Source of the DNA: Cyclobacterium qasimii M12-11B
Lineage (GTDB): Bacteria > Bacteroidota > Bacteroidia > Cytophagales > Cyclobacteriaceae
Assembly (NCBI RefSeq): GCF_000427295.1
Contig: NZ_ATNM01000035.1
Span: 1 to 64,000, forward strand
Reading direction: 5' to 3'
DNA: 64,000 bases
Shown here: positions 10,289 through 19,645 of the stretch, in pieces
Numbering within the stretch: the stretch's first letter is position 1
Layout of the letters: every line of letters starts with the position of its first letter
Notes under the pieces: generated by a model
What the model was told of the DNA's origin: nothing
The model's input: only the letters and a program-made list of their open reading frames with translations
The model's database searches: none
Translations under genes and position numbers: made by a program

Positions 10289-11086
10289 ATGAAAAAGCAG
10301 CTAATTATTTGGTTAATATCCGTAATGGCAGTAGTCAATGTTTATGGACAGGATGAAAGATTTTTAGTCTTGGAATTTATTAAAGTCGAGCCTAATAAAG
10401 TTTTGGATTATTTAGAGTATAAAGAGTTTTTAGCCGAAGTTTATCAACAAGAAAAAAAAGATGGTCATATCAAAGGTTGGGATTTCTGGTCACTTCAATC
10501 AGGTTCTGAATTGGAAGGGGAGAATTTTCAATATGTGACAGTCACCTATTACGATGATCCGGTATCCATGATGAATGGGAACAACATGAACCATTTGATC
10601 AATAGTGCCGTGCAGGCTTTTCCCGAAATGAGTGCTGAACAAGCAAAAGATAAAATCGCATCCTCGTTAGAAATGCGTGATTTAGCTGTGAGAAGCTATA
10701 TGTTAGAGGTAGCAAAAACGGATGATGATTTTCAATACAAACCAGGGATATTGGCTACTTTCGATCTAATGAAGGCGGTAGAAGGGAAATTTCAAGAATA
10801 CGAAACTGCAGAAGAGGAAATTTTCTTACCTCTCCATCAGAAGAAAATCAACAATGATTTAATGGAGGATTGGAGATTTTTAAGGACTGCACTTCCGACA
10901 GGGAGTGAAGCAAAGTCTACTCATTTAACCATGAATATTTATAGGGATTATATTCAATTCTTCAATTCTATGGAGTACGAAGACATGGAAATGACGGATA
11001 AAGAGCAAGAAGCCATGCTTGAAGGTTTGAAATCCAGAGAACAAAAATGGGTCTATTTGGCAACCTTGCAATCCATTGTACGATAA
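10289..11086 (+). CDS. Secreted hypothetical protein
   Basis: 265 residues from the ATG at 10289, preceded by a purine-rich aagaag; upstream in-frame codons belong to the terminator region. Signal peptide 1-20 (MKKQLIIWLISVMAVVNVYG, then Q). The mature protein is acidic and mostly helical, with two related-looking halves that may be ABM-like dimeric alpha/beta barrels (RFLVLEFIKVEPNK... and PGILATFDLMKAVEGK...). I do not recognise a characterised family. Bounded by strong terminators on both sides, so it is monocistronic. Confidence 0.7.
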   Translation: MKKQLIIWLISVMAVVNVYGQDERFLVLEFIKVEPNKVLDYLEYKEFLAEVYQQEKKDGHIKGWDFWSLQSGSELEGENFQYVTVTYYDDPVSMMNGNNMNHLINSAVQAFPEMSAEQAKDKIASSLEMRDLAVRSYMLEVAKTDDDFQYKPGILATFDLMKAVEGKFQEYETAEEEIFLPLHQKKINNDLMEDWRFLRTALPTGSEAKSTHLTMNIYRDYIQFFNSMEYEDMEMTDKEQEAMLEGLKSREQKWVYLATLQSIVR

Positions 11087-11116
11087 TTTCAAAGCAGATT
11101 ACGCCCTTTTCATTTC

Positions 11117-11165
11117 AATGATTAAACAGAAACAGCCACATTGTGGCTGTTTCTGTTTAATCATT
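11117..11165. terminator. Bidirectional terminator, near-perfect 24-bp inverted repeat
   Basis: Arms of about 24 bp around a one-base centre (ccaca-t-tgtgg) continuing through gattaaacagaaacag and its complement. It lies between converging genes and can serve both strands. Confidence 0.8.
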
Positions 11166-11259
11166 TTTGTGGGTTCACTTCATTTTTTTATTGGGTCGAA
11201 TTTCTTGAGGGTAACCCACTTTTCTTAAAGGTTAGCTGAAGCGGTTTTATGATCCGGGC

Positions 11260-11910
11260 TTAAGGGTTGAAAACTGCGTTTTTCCAGCCGAAATGTTTAC
11301 AAATCTTCACCATCAAAAAATTAACACCAGTGTGGAAGACTACAAGTAAGAAAATGGCCAATAATGGTACCCCTAGTATTTGTAAAGGCCAGTGATAAGT
11401 CCAAACTCCTAAGTTAATGGTTATGATCTCTCCATAGGTAGGGAATATCATTGCCACCACGATTGAAAGTAGAATCTTGGTTGAGGTTTTGCTGATTTTA
11501 AAGGACGAAAATAAATCTTTTTCGAGCTGATAAATATATGTAAAAGCCAATGCCCAGGCGAATGGTAGCCAATATGGAAAAGACCTGCCTAAAGACAGGT
11601 CATGGTATTCCCAATAGCCAAAATAGATTCCCCATAGTTCACAACAAACACCCAAAATACCTCCTAATATAGTGCCAGTAAGGAACACCATTTTATCCTC
11701 AGCATCTCGCTTCCATCTTTTCACCAGAGAGTAGGTAAGGTAACAAGCAAGTAATAGACCTATCCAAAAATCATAAGCATGAAAAAAACCAATGAGAAAA
11801 CCTGCAAGGGTAAGCTTAATGATGTTTTTGGCAATTATGCTGCAGGTTTCGGTTGCTGTTGTTTTACTGTATTCCGTATCCAAGTAGTCAGTTTTAAAAG
11901 TGAAAAGCAA
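11260..11910 (-). CDS. Multi-pass membrane protein, unknown function
   Basis: About 216 residues with six or so hydrophobic segments (LAGFLIGFFHAYDFWIGLLLA, LTGTILGGILGVCCELWGIYFG, SFPYWLPFAWALAFTYIYQL and three more). The start is uncertain: a TTG is the first available codon and no ATG is nearby. It lies 20 bases downstream of the sirtuin gene on the same strand, so it is probably co-transcribed. I do not recognise the family; conserved Trp/Tyr/His residues near membrane ends (GYWEYHD, YHWPLQ) suggest an enzyme or ligand-binding protein rather than a simple transporter, but this is a guess. Confidence 0.6.
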   Translation of the reverse strand: MLFTFKTDYLDTEYSKTTATETCSIIAKNIIKLTLAGFLIGFFHAYDFWIGLLLACYLTYSLVKRWKRDAEDKMVFLTGTILGGILGVCCELWGIYFGYWEYHDLSLGRSFPYWLPFAWALAFTYIYQLEKDLFSSFKISKTSTKILLSIVVAMIFPTYGEIITINLGVWTYHWPLQILGVPLLAIFLLVVFHTGVNFLMVKICKHFGWKNAVFNP

Positions 11911-11930
11911 AACTATAAAATATATTTTTA

Positions 11931-12629
11931 TTAGTTCTTAAAATTCCAATTTTTCAAAAGGTTTTCCAACTTGTTCACTCCAGTGCTGGCTTTTTCTTTG
12001 ATTGCGAATATATTTTCTTGACTATTTAAAACTGGGATTTTAGGGTCAATGATAAATTTTGGAATGCCTTTGGCAGCAAAGTCTATCAGCCCGGCGGCGG
12101 GATAGACAAGCATGGATGTGCCTATCACTGCCAAAGCATCTGCACTTTCCACTTCTAATATGGCTTGACTCATTTTTGGGACAGGTTCACCGAACCAAAC
12201 AATATAAGGCCTTAGTTGACTTCCTTTCTCGCATTTGTCACCAAGATTTAACTCCCAACCTTCTATTGGATAAATCAGGTTGGGATCAATAGTGCTCTGC
12301 GCTTTAAACAATTCTCCATGTAGGTGCAGGACTGAGGAAGAGCCTGCTATCTCATGCAAGTTGTCGACATTCTGGGTGATTATGGTTATTTTATAAGTGT
12401 CCTCTAAGGCTGCAAGTTTAAGGTGCGCCTTATTCGGTTTGGCATTGAGGCAAGCTTTCCTTCGTAAATTGTAAAAATTCAGTACTTTCTCTTTGTCATT
12501 TTCCCAGCCTTTGGGAGAGGCAACTTCCATAACATCATGGCCTTCCCAAAGCCCGTTGTCGTCACGGAAAGTTTTCAAACCACTTTCCGCTGAAATACCA
12601 GCACCGGTTAGAATTACTAGATGCTTCAT
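11931..12629 (-). CDS. cobB: NAD-dependent deacylase, sirtuin (CobB-like)
   Basis: 232 residues. Removes acyl groups from protein lysines using NAD+. The NAD motif GAGISAESG is at 9-17, TQNVDNLH follows, and the catalytic histidine is in HLHGEL. FYNLRR carries the Tyr and Arg that mark class III sirtuins active on succinyl and malonyl groups. The zinc-ribbon cysteines of most sirtuins are missing: only one Cys (GDKCEKGSQLRP) remains in that region. Zinc-less sirtuins of this type occur in other Bacteroidota as far as I recall. Lies 33 bases after the OmpA-like gene on the same strand. Confidence 0.9.
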   Translation of the reverse strand: MKHLVILTGAGISAESGLKTFRDDNGLWEGHDVMEVASPKGWENDKEKVLNFYNLRRKACLNAKPNKAHLKLAALEDTYKITIITQNVDNLHEIAGSSSVLHLHGELFKAQSTIDPNLIYPIEGWELNLGDKCEKGSQLRPYIVWFGEPVPKMSQAILEVESADALAVIGTSMLVYPAAGLIDFAAKGIPKFIIDPKIPVLNSQENIFAIKEKASTGVNKLENLLKNWNFKN

Positions 12630-12662
12630 TTAAAATTTCCTTTTAATTATATTTAAATAATT

Positions 12663-14651
12663 CTAATATAGAACCTGAACTTCCACCTTACGGTCTTCAG
12701 GTCTTGAACTCCTTTTACTTCCCCGAATCAATAATGCACCTGGTTGGCGTGCTATCTTGTCCTTGTCTACCCCAAACTGATTCAATAAACTTTCCTCTAC
12801 TACAGCTGCTCTCTTTTCTATCAGTGTCAAATTATAGGAGGTACTTCCAGTATTGTCAGCAAATCCTTTCACCAATATTTTTGCTTTGGGGGTTTGGTTT
12901 AGTCTTTTTACCAAAGGGACTAACTTTAATACTTCATTTTCCGATAAGGTACTCTTATTTGATTCAAAATAAATTTCAGCATAAAAGCCATTCTCTATTA
13001 ATTCAGCAGTGCTTTCAGTAGGATTTGACAATGGAAGTGGAACAGCGACACGAGTTGATAGTATTGGTTGGGCAAACTTGTATTTTTGTCCACCTACAGC
13101 TTTTCCCGGAACAGCTTTAAAACCTGTGCCTGGAGCCATTTCAGTGCTATCCAAATAAGCAAATGCAGTTGTGTCTCCTATAGCCATTGAATCAAGTGAA
13201 TCAAGAGGGGCGATGTTATTAGAATAATTAGGACGGTTTACTGTAGAAGATTGGCTGTAATAAGGCATTGGATAAGGAATATTATAATTGGAACCCTGGC
13301 CTTTTGAAGATTCTAAGTATAAGCCACCGACGTATGGCTCATTTGCTTCCACCACAGTGTTTTCATTGTACCTCCTGTAAACATTCTCTGTTTCTTGAGG
13401 ATAAATCATTTCCTCTTGCGTTCTTCTAAAGGGATATTGCCAAACCACTACCGAATCAGTCCCTTCTGCGGTTTCAATACTTTGAGAATTAAGTACCGAA
13501 AAAGTAAGGGTACTGTCAGTATTGGTAACGGCTCCTATTTCAGTAGGGGTTTCTCTTGCATTATTTTTAGTAGAAACTGCTATTCCTTCAGGAATAACCT
13601 CGTTTTCCTTATAGATGCCATTACTGTTTTTGACCTTGACAGAAGCCATGATAGGTGCTAAAGTATCCGTTTCGGAATTAGCAGCTTTTAGCTCTGTAAT
13701 TGTTCTAATTATTGTCGAGGACGGACTTATAGGATTGGCTCTGAATGCAGTTTTGGAAGGGAATAAACTGATTTTTATTCCAAAATGGTGATTGAAGAAC
13801 CAATCTTTGTTGTTTTGGGCGTCACCTCTAAAGGGGGGCTCACCTGGACTTAAGACTATGCCTGGATAAGCGGCATACTCTTGAAAATCGTTGGTAAATA
13901 TTGTTCTGCTCGCTCCATCGACATCATCAATATAGTCCGTATTTGTTCTTTTTACATCTGATTGGACATACAATTCAATTTGTTTTGTTAACCTTAGCCT
14001 CAAGCCAATTCCCGCAGCCAAATAAAAGGTGTTATCCTTATAGCCATTGTCACTGGACGCTTGTAGTTTACTCAGGTCTGTTTCGAAAACCCCATCAGTT
14101 TCTAATGTGTTTTGCGAATAATCGTATTGGTTTCCGTTTGCATCTAAAAGGTCACCTTTCGGCTTGAATTGCATCCATCCACCACTCGCAGTGAAGTATG
14201 GGGCTACCAATGAATTTTCCAATAAGATTTTTCCATTATCGGTTCTGAAAACAAAACCTAAACCCAAGTCTCTAACCTGGGTTTCAAAATTTAAGGCCCT
14301 GTTGAAGTTCGGCATCTCTAATTGTAAACGATCCTCTTTGTCTAAAAACCTATCACTCATAGACAAAGTGTATTGTCCTCCGCTTAAAAGAAGTCCCCAA
14401 CTTGCACTGATTCTTTGTTCTATGGACAAAGACAGAGAAGGAGTCTGGTTATAATTTACATTATAGGAGTAGGCTTCGCCTAATGCATTCCAGTCCAAAA
14501 ATTGTTCATGGCGGTAATTACTGAGATCACCGTAATAATTGGAATACCCTATCCCTGCGCCTATGCGGAGCTTGTATGGATTCAGTTGTGCCGATAGATC
14601 GCTTGCCTGGCCTATCAATAATCCTAAGAGTAGAAAGATGGTTCTAAACAT
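12663..14651 (-). CDS. Outer-membrane beta-barrel protein with C-terminal OmpA domain
   Basis: 662 residues. Signal peptide 1-21 (ends LSAQ). The N-terminal half is a beta-barrel typical of Bacteroidota (KLRIGAGIGYSNYYGDLSNYRH, paired aromatic strands). A low-complexity linker follows (about 320-540), then an OmpA/MotB peptidoglycan-binding domain (about 565-660) with IYFESNKSTLSENE and KGFADNTGSTSYN. It probably tethers the outer membrane to the wall. Its start lies 4 bases after the stop of the upstream secreted-protein gene, so the two are an operon. Confidence 0.85.
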   Translation of the reverse strand: MFRTIFLLLGLLIGQASDLSAQLNPYKLRIGAGIGYSNYYGDLSNYRHEQFLDWNALGEAYSYNVNYNQTPSLSLSIEQRISASWGLLLSGGQYTLSMSDRFLDKEDRLQLEMPNFNRALNFETQVRDLGLGFVFRTDNGKILLENSLVAPYFTASGGWMQFKPKGDLLDANGNQYDYSQNTLETDGVFETDLSKLQASSDNGYKDNTFYLAAGIGLRLRLTKQIELYVQSDVKRTNTDYIDDVDGASRTIFTNDFQEYAAYPGIVLSPGEPPFRGDAQNNKDWFFNHHFGIKISLFPSKTAFRANPISPSSTIIRTITELKAANSETDTLAPIMASVKVKNSNGIYKENEVIPEGIAVSTKNNARETPTEIGAVTNTDSTLTFSVLNSQSIETAEGTDSVVVWQYPFRRTQEEMIYPQETENVYRRYNENTVVEANEPYVGGLYLESSKGQGSNYNIPYPMPYYSQSSTVNRPNYSNNIAPLDSLDSMAIGDTTAFAYLDSTEMAPGTGFKAVPGKAVGGQKYKFAQPILSTRVAVPLPLSNPTESTAELIENGFYAEIYFESNKSTLSENEVLKLVPLVKRLNQTPKAKILVKGFADNTGSTSYNLTLIEKRAAVVEESLLNQFGVDKDKIARQPGALLIRGSKRSSRPEDRKVEVQVLY

Positions 14652-14655
14652 AGCT

Positions 14656-15814
14656 TTATTGTTTTAGCCCTAACCAAATATTGAATTCAGCACTAAAGCC
14701 AACAAATGGATACAAGGTTACATTTTCAAGATTTGAATTAACACTAGAAGAGGTCAATACTGCTCCGGCATTAAAACGCAATATTCTGAAAATACTGTAG
14801 CCTAAACCAATGTAGGAAGGTCTACCGATAAGCGGGCCACTAATCTCTGTTTGGTTTCCGTCAGTCATATTTGAGAAGAATACGCCAGTTGAAATTGAAG
14901 CATTTCCTAAGAACTTAGTGAAATTTTTATTACCTAAGGGCAAGGAGATACCAGCAAATGCTGAGGTTCCATATTCCAGATCATTGAAGCCTCCACCAAA
15001 GTAAGTCCCAGCGTATCCGATATTAATTGGTAAATAATGGGGCTTCTTATCGGTTGGATAGTTGTCGATTTCCCGTATATCAACAAGCATTAGCAGATTA
15101 GAACGCAGGTATTGATCTGATTCTGCCTTTGTAAGAGCTACAAGTTGGTCTATGAGTTGATTGGCATAGTACGCTTTGTCAGTGCCTTCAGAGGCATTGT
15201 TTTCTTTAATAAATTAAACTTGGCATTTTTCAGCTTAACACCATGAACCTGTTCGATTTTTGTTTTACTACGTCACTGAAACCGGCGAAATCCTGATCCA
15301 ATTGGTGGGTATAATTGCTAAGCCCTTGGTTAACTATTTCGTTTAATTGAATGATCATGGCCTTTTGAGAGACCAAGGCCTTCACCTCTTTTTTGGTGAC
15401 TTCAAAATTTGCCTTTAGGTAAGTTTCCAGATTGGTATGGATAGCATCCTTTACAGCTGCCATTTCCGTGGTGTCTGTGGTGTTGTAATAATAGAAGTTC
15501 AAAGTATAATTTTCACTACTTCTAAGTGGGTAGGCAACATAGATTTCAAAAACGGAAGGGGTTGTTAGGTAAGCGGCCTTCCATGTATAAGTTTCAGCAG
15601 TATTGATTTTTTTTGTGGTTTTATGAATTTTTACCTCTACTCGCCGTATGCCTTCAGGAAGAAGGCCGTCTATTAGGAATCTTTCTTCTGAGGGTAGGGG
15701 AAGTCCTGAATTAATCTGATTTTTTTCAGGAGAGAAACTTACCGACTTTATTTGACCAATAACCTCCATAGGTAAGGTCAAGACTAAACATAAGATTAAT
15801 AAATTTTTCATCAT
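14656..15814 (-). CDS. Secreted/outer-membrane protein with C-terminal barrel-like domain (two frameshifts)
   Basis: About 385 residues when rejoined. Signal peptide at the start (MMKNLLILCLVLTLPMEVIG), an Ig-like or helical middle, and a C-terminal beta-rich domain ending YPFVGFSAEFNIWLGLKQ. The frame breaks twice: in a run of five T (plus strand 15257-15261) and near 15207-15215; adding one base at each gives a continuous protein, including an internal stretch (ENNASEGTDKAYYANQLIDQ) missed by separate reading. No known family recognised. Co-transcribed with the OmpA-domain gene, so probably an envelope partner of it. Confidence 0.65.
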
Positions 15815-16079
15815 ATTATTAGATTGGAATGGGTCAATGTAGATAAATATTTTATAAAATTAATTTTTATACAATAATGTTTTTTAATATTGAATATTAT
15901 AAATTAATCTATAATCATGCCAGATTATGGCTTAGTTTTTAGTTGGTTCAAAATAATTGGCATCCGAAGCAATAATTGGTGTATGAGTAAGCATTCTTTC
16001 ATACAAAATGTTTGCTTTAGAAGACTTTTTTTTTACTATTTCATTTTTCGGGTAAACCCCTTCTAAAAATATAGGGCAC

Positions 16080-16118
16080 AAAAAAAGGAGAGACAATTTG
16101 ATTGTCTCTCCTTTTTTA
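16080..16118. terminator. Bidirectional terminator after the HEAT/DUF1080 gene
   Basis: GGAGAGACAA-tttga-TTGTCTCTCC flanked by A6 on the left and T6 on the right, about 90 bases past the stop of the minus-strand gene at 16210. Confidence 0.85.
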
Positions 16119-16209
16119 ATTTATGATTCTAATTGTACTTCAAATAGGCATCAGTTGGGAGGGTTCAAAGAAATTTCTTAATATTTAAATCCTCACTGCC
16201 TGGCTTTTT

Positions 16210-19200
16210 TTAAAGTGTTTTTATCCTGATGTTTTTGAAAAACAAGTTGTCGCCATGACCAAGAAATCCAATATGTCCTTTTTTATTGGAAAGTCCAGGA
16301 TGCTCTCTTTTGTCCAAAGTTCCATTTTTACGGGCATCTGCAATATTCACGTCAAGGGTTTTAGTACCATTTAAAATGACCTGAATCCGATCACCTTTTA
16401 CGATAACTTCTTGATAGTTCCACTCACCTACAGGCTTAAGGTGTCCTTTTTTGGCAGCACTAGTACCATATAAGGAGCCATGATATTGATAAGGCTTCAA
16501 CTTGCTGTATATTTCTGCAGTATCATCCAAAATTTGAAGTTCCATGCCCTCATAAGCAGCATCTCCTTTTAATGGTGCTCTAATACCCAAGCCATTGTTT
16601 GCTCCGGGAGTAAGTTTGAATTCAAATCTGAATTCAAAATCACCATATTCTTCACTGGTCATCAAATTACCACTGCCGCCTTTATCAGGATATATAGCCA
16701 ATACCCCATTTTCAACAACATAGTCTATTTTATTGCCCGTCCATTTATCCAAATTTGTTCCATCAAACAATACTTCAAAGCCATCTTTTTTCTCTTGTTC
16801 GCTAAGCTCGAATTTTGGGGCTCCAACTAGCTCACGAATATAAATGTCTCTGTAGGCTACGTAAGTGCCATGCGCTTGTAGTTCGATCTGTCCAGTTGGG
16901 AATATCGGTAATTCTCTGTCCCAAAAATTCTCAAGTGTTACATCATCTACTACCAATTCACCATTTAAATAAACAGTAACCTTTTCGCCTTGCATAACGA
17001 TGTGGAAAGTATTCCATTCTCCTACTGGGTTATCCGCAACTTTTATAGGCTTACTAGGATGTTTTTTGTTGTTGTACAATCCTCCTGATCCTACTTCAGC
17101 ACCTACATTTGTTCTTGCAATATCCCAAATTTGAACTTGAGGGGTTCCTCTCAAATAGATACCCGCATCTCCATCAGCAGTGATCTTCCAATCTACAAAC
17201 ATTTCAAAATCACCAAAGTCTTTTTCCGCAGCAATGTTCTGACCTTTACCTGTGAAAACAAGTAAACCGTCCTCAGCAATCCAGCCAGTGGCCATGGTTT
17301 CATTGGCTTTTTCCTGTTCACGCTTGAAAGTTCTTTCAGTCATTTCAGCTCTTTTTATTGGATTGCTGAATACACCTTTCCAACCTTCTAAGTTTTCTTC
17401 GTTGAATAAGCTATAAAAACCTGCCGTTGTAGGCATCTCATCAAGGAACTTCTTAAGAGAAGTTTTATAATATTGGCTGTCCTGCCCAGAGATTACTTCG
17501 ATTGTGCGTTCTACAATAGTCTTCACTTTATCACCGAAAATGGCATCATTGTTCTGCACAATGTTCATCACTGCTCTTGCTGCAGCTTGCTGATAAGTTG
17601 GGTTTTCCTGGTATTTTCCAGCAACAAGTAATGCTTGGAAAGTAGGGTAGTTGCCCAATTTGTTTAATATCGCTTGGATATTCTCTTGACTTTTTGCCAA
17701 TTCCAAAGCGTCTCTCAGCATCAATACTTTCTGAACGTCAGCTCCTTCGGTTGCTGGTACTAACCTTACATAACCTGCCAATGCTTCGTCCATCAAATTA
17801 TCAGTGCTTGCATTTCGAGCGATGTGTAATAAAGGACCCGTTGCTGCAGGATCTTCTGACTGGTTTAAGGCACTTACTACAGCTTGTCTTTGTCCCGTAT
17901 TTCCTGTTTCATATATGTCCTGAAGCTTCTTCAAAGCCGATTCTCCACCGGTTTTGGCCATTACTTTGTATAAGTACATTTGTTTATCCAAAGCCAATTG
18001 AGGCAATAGGTCCATTGCCCACTGGGTTTCTGAAGCTATATTTCCTTTTAAGGCGTTTGCAACAATGATGGCCTCCTGAATTTTCTCCAGGTCATCAATA
18101 TCGCTTTCGCTTTTTAGAAGGCTTATCAATTTTGATAAATCATCTGGCGTGGCCATTGAAGAAAGAGCCGTTAGCGCAGCAGTTTTGACTTCAGGGTCAT
18201 TGCTGGAAGTAGCAGCAAAAACAACATCAATTTGGTCCTCTGCAGCTCTTGAAGCCAAGAGACCCAACAATGCTATTTTGTTTTCATTGGATGCATTGGC
18301 AATCTTTTTTGCAATTTCAGAAGTGACATTGTCTCCTTTCATGGTTTGCAAAGCAGCTACCAATTGCTTTTTATCGGCGTCATCAACAACCGCAAAAAGA
18401 TCCAATATTTCCGTCAAGGCCAAATTATCTCCAGATGTTACAATGGAAGAAATGGCTGTTTGACGAATTTTGTCATTGGTACTTCCCAGGTAAGGTAAAA
18501 TGGTTTGGGCGATGGCATTGTTTTTAACACTACCCATTCGTTGGAGTATGGCTACAACTGTATCATCAGAGCCTTTGCTCAATGCTTTTTTCCAATCATC
18601 CAATCCCTGAATGAGTTGATCATCGCTAAGGTAGCTTAAAGCTGTACCTCTATACCTGTATTCATCGGATTGAGAAGCCTTGATTATTTGTTTGTTTGCT
18701 TTTTCAGGCGCAAATTTCACCAATAATTCCAAGGCACCGGCTTTGGTGTGGTAATGCTGTGTGATGTTGGTGGATTTGTCTAATTTTTTCGCCAGTTTTA
18801 GCGCCAACTTATTATTTCCTTTAGCACCAATATTGTCAATATAGCTTAGGTATTGTGCAGAAGCATTGCTTGGTTCAAAAGTAAACCCTGCGCTCTCAGC
18901 GGAAGCAAACAATAGCCCAGCACTTGAAGGCTCGGCGATATTGGCAAGCGCATATATGGCTACCCTTTTCAACGATGGATTGCTAGAACTAACATAGGGT
19001 GAAATCATTTCAGTAGCGGCTACTGACCCAATATCTCCTAAAGCTTCTATAAAATTAGCCTTTTGATCGTCATTGCTAGCTGTTTCTAAAGCTGCCATTA
19101 ATGCCGCCTGAGCATTGGAAGAACCAATATTAGCCAAAACCCTGGAAGCTGTTCCGGAAAGTCTTTCATTGGTTAAATAAGGTTGGATGCCTTCCACATT

Positions 19201-19617
19201 TGTGTCTTTGGCAATCCATTTTATTTGCTTCAATACAAAGTTTTGTGCTTCAGGATCATTAAGTTTTCCCAAAGCATCGATATATGCATTTACCGCCATA
19301 TTCGCTTGCTCTTCTCTGCCATCTTTACCGGCATAAAATGCAAACCCGGCCAAAGCATACTCTATTTTTTCATTGTTGACACCCGGTTGCTGCATAAGCG
19401 TCATTTCTGTAATGCCACTCGCACCAAGGTTTTCCATTTGCTTCATAGCCGTCTCTAAGCTGCTTGCATTTTCGGCCGGAAATCGGTTAAGCAAATCTGC
19501 AATTTTAGTGGCAGTTGTTCTTCCCGCATCAAGTTGATTCTGTGCCTGGCTTAAAAACACCTGCCCCATAAAAAGGCAAAGTAGGATAGCCACTTTTTTT
19601 ATAAAATATTTTTCCAT
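16210..19617 (-). CDS. Secreted HEAT-repeat protein with two DUF1080 (3-keto-disaccharide hydrolase) domains
   Basis: 1135 residues. Signal peptide to about residue 25. HEAT/ARM-like helical repeats fill about 30-720 (repeated ALANI and AALMAALE-type helices). Two DUF1080 domains (PF06439, concanavalin-like fold) follow at about 735-935 (FSLFNEENLEGWKGVF) and 945-1133 (VLFDGTNLDKWTG). Members of this Pfam family hydrolyse 3-keto-glycosides formed by Gfo/Idh/MocA dehydrogenases. The gene for such an oxidoreductase sits 28 bases upstream on the same strand, so the pair probably oxidises and cleaves an unidentified glycoside in the periplasm. The helical half may be a scaffold. Confidence 0.85.
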   Translation of the reverse strand: MEKYFIKKVAILLCLFMGQVFLSQAQNQLDAGRTTATKIADLLNRFPAENASSLETAMKQMENLGASGITEMTLMQQPGVNNEKIEYALAGFAFYAGKDGREEQANMAVNAYIDALGKLNDPEAQNFVLKQIKWIAKDTNVEGIQPYLTNERLSGTASRVLANIGSSNAQAALMAALETASNDDQKANFIEALGDIGSVAATEMISPYVSSSNPSLKRVAIYALANIAEPSSAGLLFASAESAGFTFEPSNASAQYLSYIDNIGAKGNNKLALKLAKKLDKSTNITQHYHTKAGALELLVKFAPEKANKQIIKASQSDEYRYRGTALSYLSDDQLIQGLDDWKKALSKGSDDTVVAILQRMGSVKNNAIAQTILPYLGSTNDKIRQTAISSIVTSGDNLALTEILDLFAVVDDADKKQLVAALQTMKGDNVTSEIAKKIANASNENKIALLGLLASRAAEDQIDVVFAATSSNDPEVKTAALTALSSMATPDDLSKLISLLKSESDIDDLEKIQEAIIVANALKGNIASETQWAMDLLPQLALDKQMYLYKVMAKTGGESALKKLQDIYETGNTGQRQAVVSALNQSEDPAATGPLLHIARNASTDNLMDEALAGYVRLVPATEGADVQKVLMLRDALELAKSQENIQAILNKLGNYPTFQALLVAGKYQENPTYQQAAARAVMNIVQNNDAIFGDKVKTIVERTIEVISGQDSQYYKTSLKKFLDEMPTTAGFYSLFNEENLEGWKGVFSNPIKRAEMTERTFKREQEKANETMATGWIAEDGLLVFTGKGQNIAAEKDFGDFEMFVDWKITADGDAGIYLRGTPQVQIWDIARTNVGAEVGSGGLYNNKKHPSKPIKVADNPVGEWNTFHIVMQGEKVTVYLNGELVVDDVTLENFWDRELPIFPTGQIELQAHGTYVAYRDIYIRELVGAPKFELSEQEKKDGFEVLFDGTNLDKWTGNKIDYVVENGVLAIYPDKGGSGNLMTSEEYGDFEFRFEFKLTPGANNGLGIRAPLKGDAAYEGMELQILDDTAEIYSKLKPYQYHGSLYGTSAAKKGHLKPVGEWNYQEVIVKGDRIQVILNGTKTLDVNIADARKNGTLDKREHPGLSNKKGHIGFLGHGDNLFFKNIRIKTL

Positions 19618-19645
19618 AATACTGGTATTCCTTTTATGTTTTAGA

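Noticed and set aside
16210..19617. Several open frames of 90-125 codons on the plus strand opposite the HEAT/DUF1080 gene
   Set aside because: Shadows of a strongly coding opposite strand; no signals or domains.
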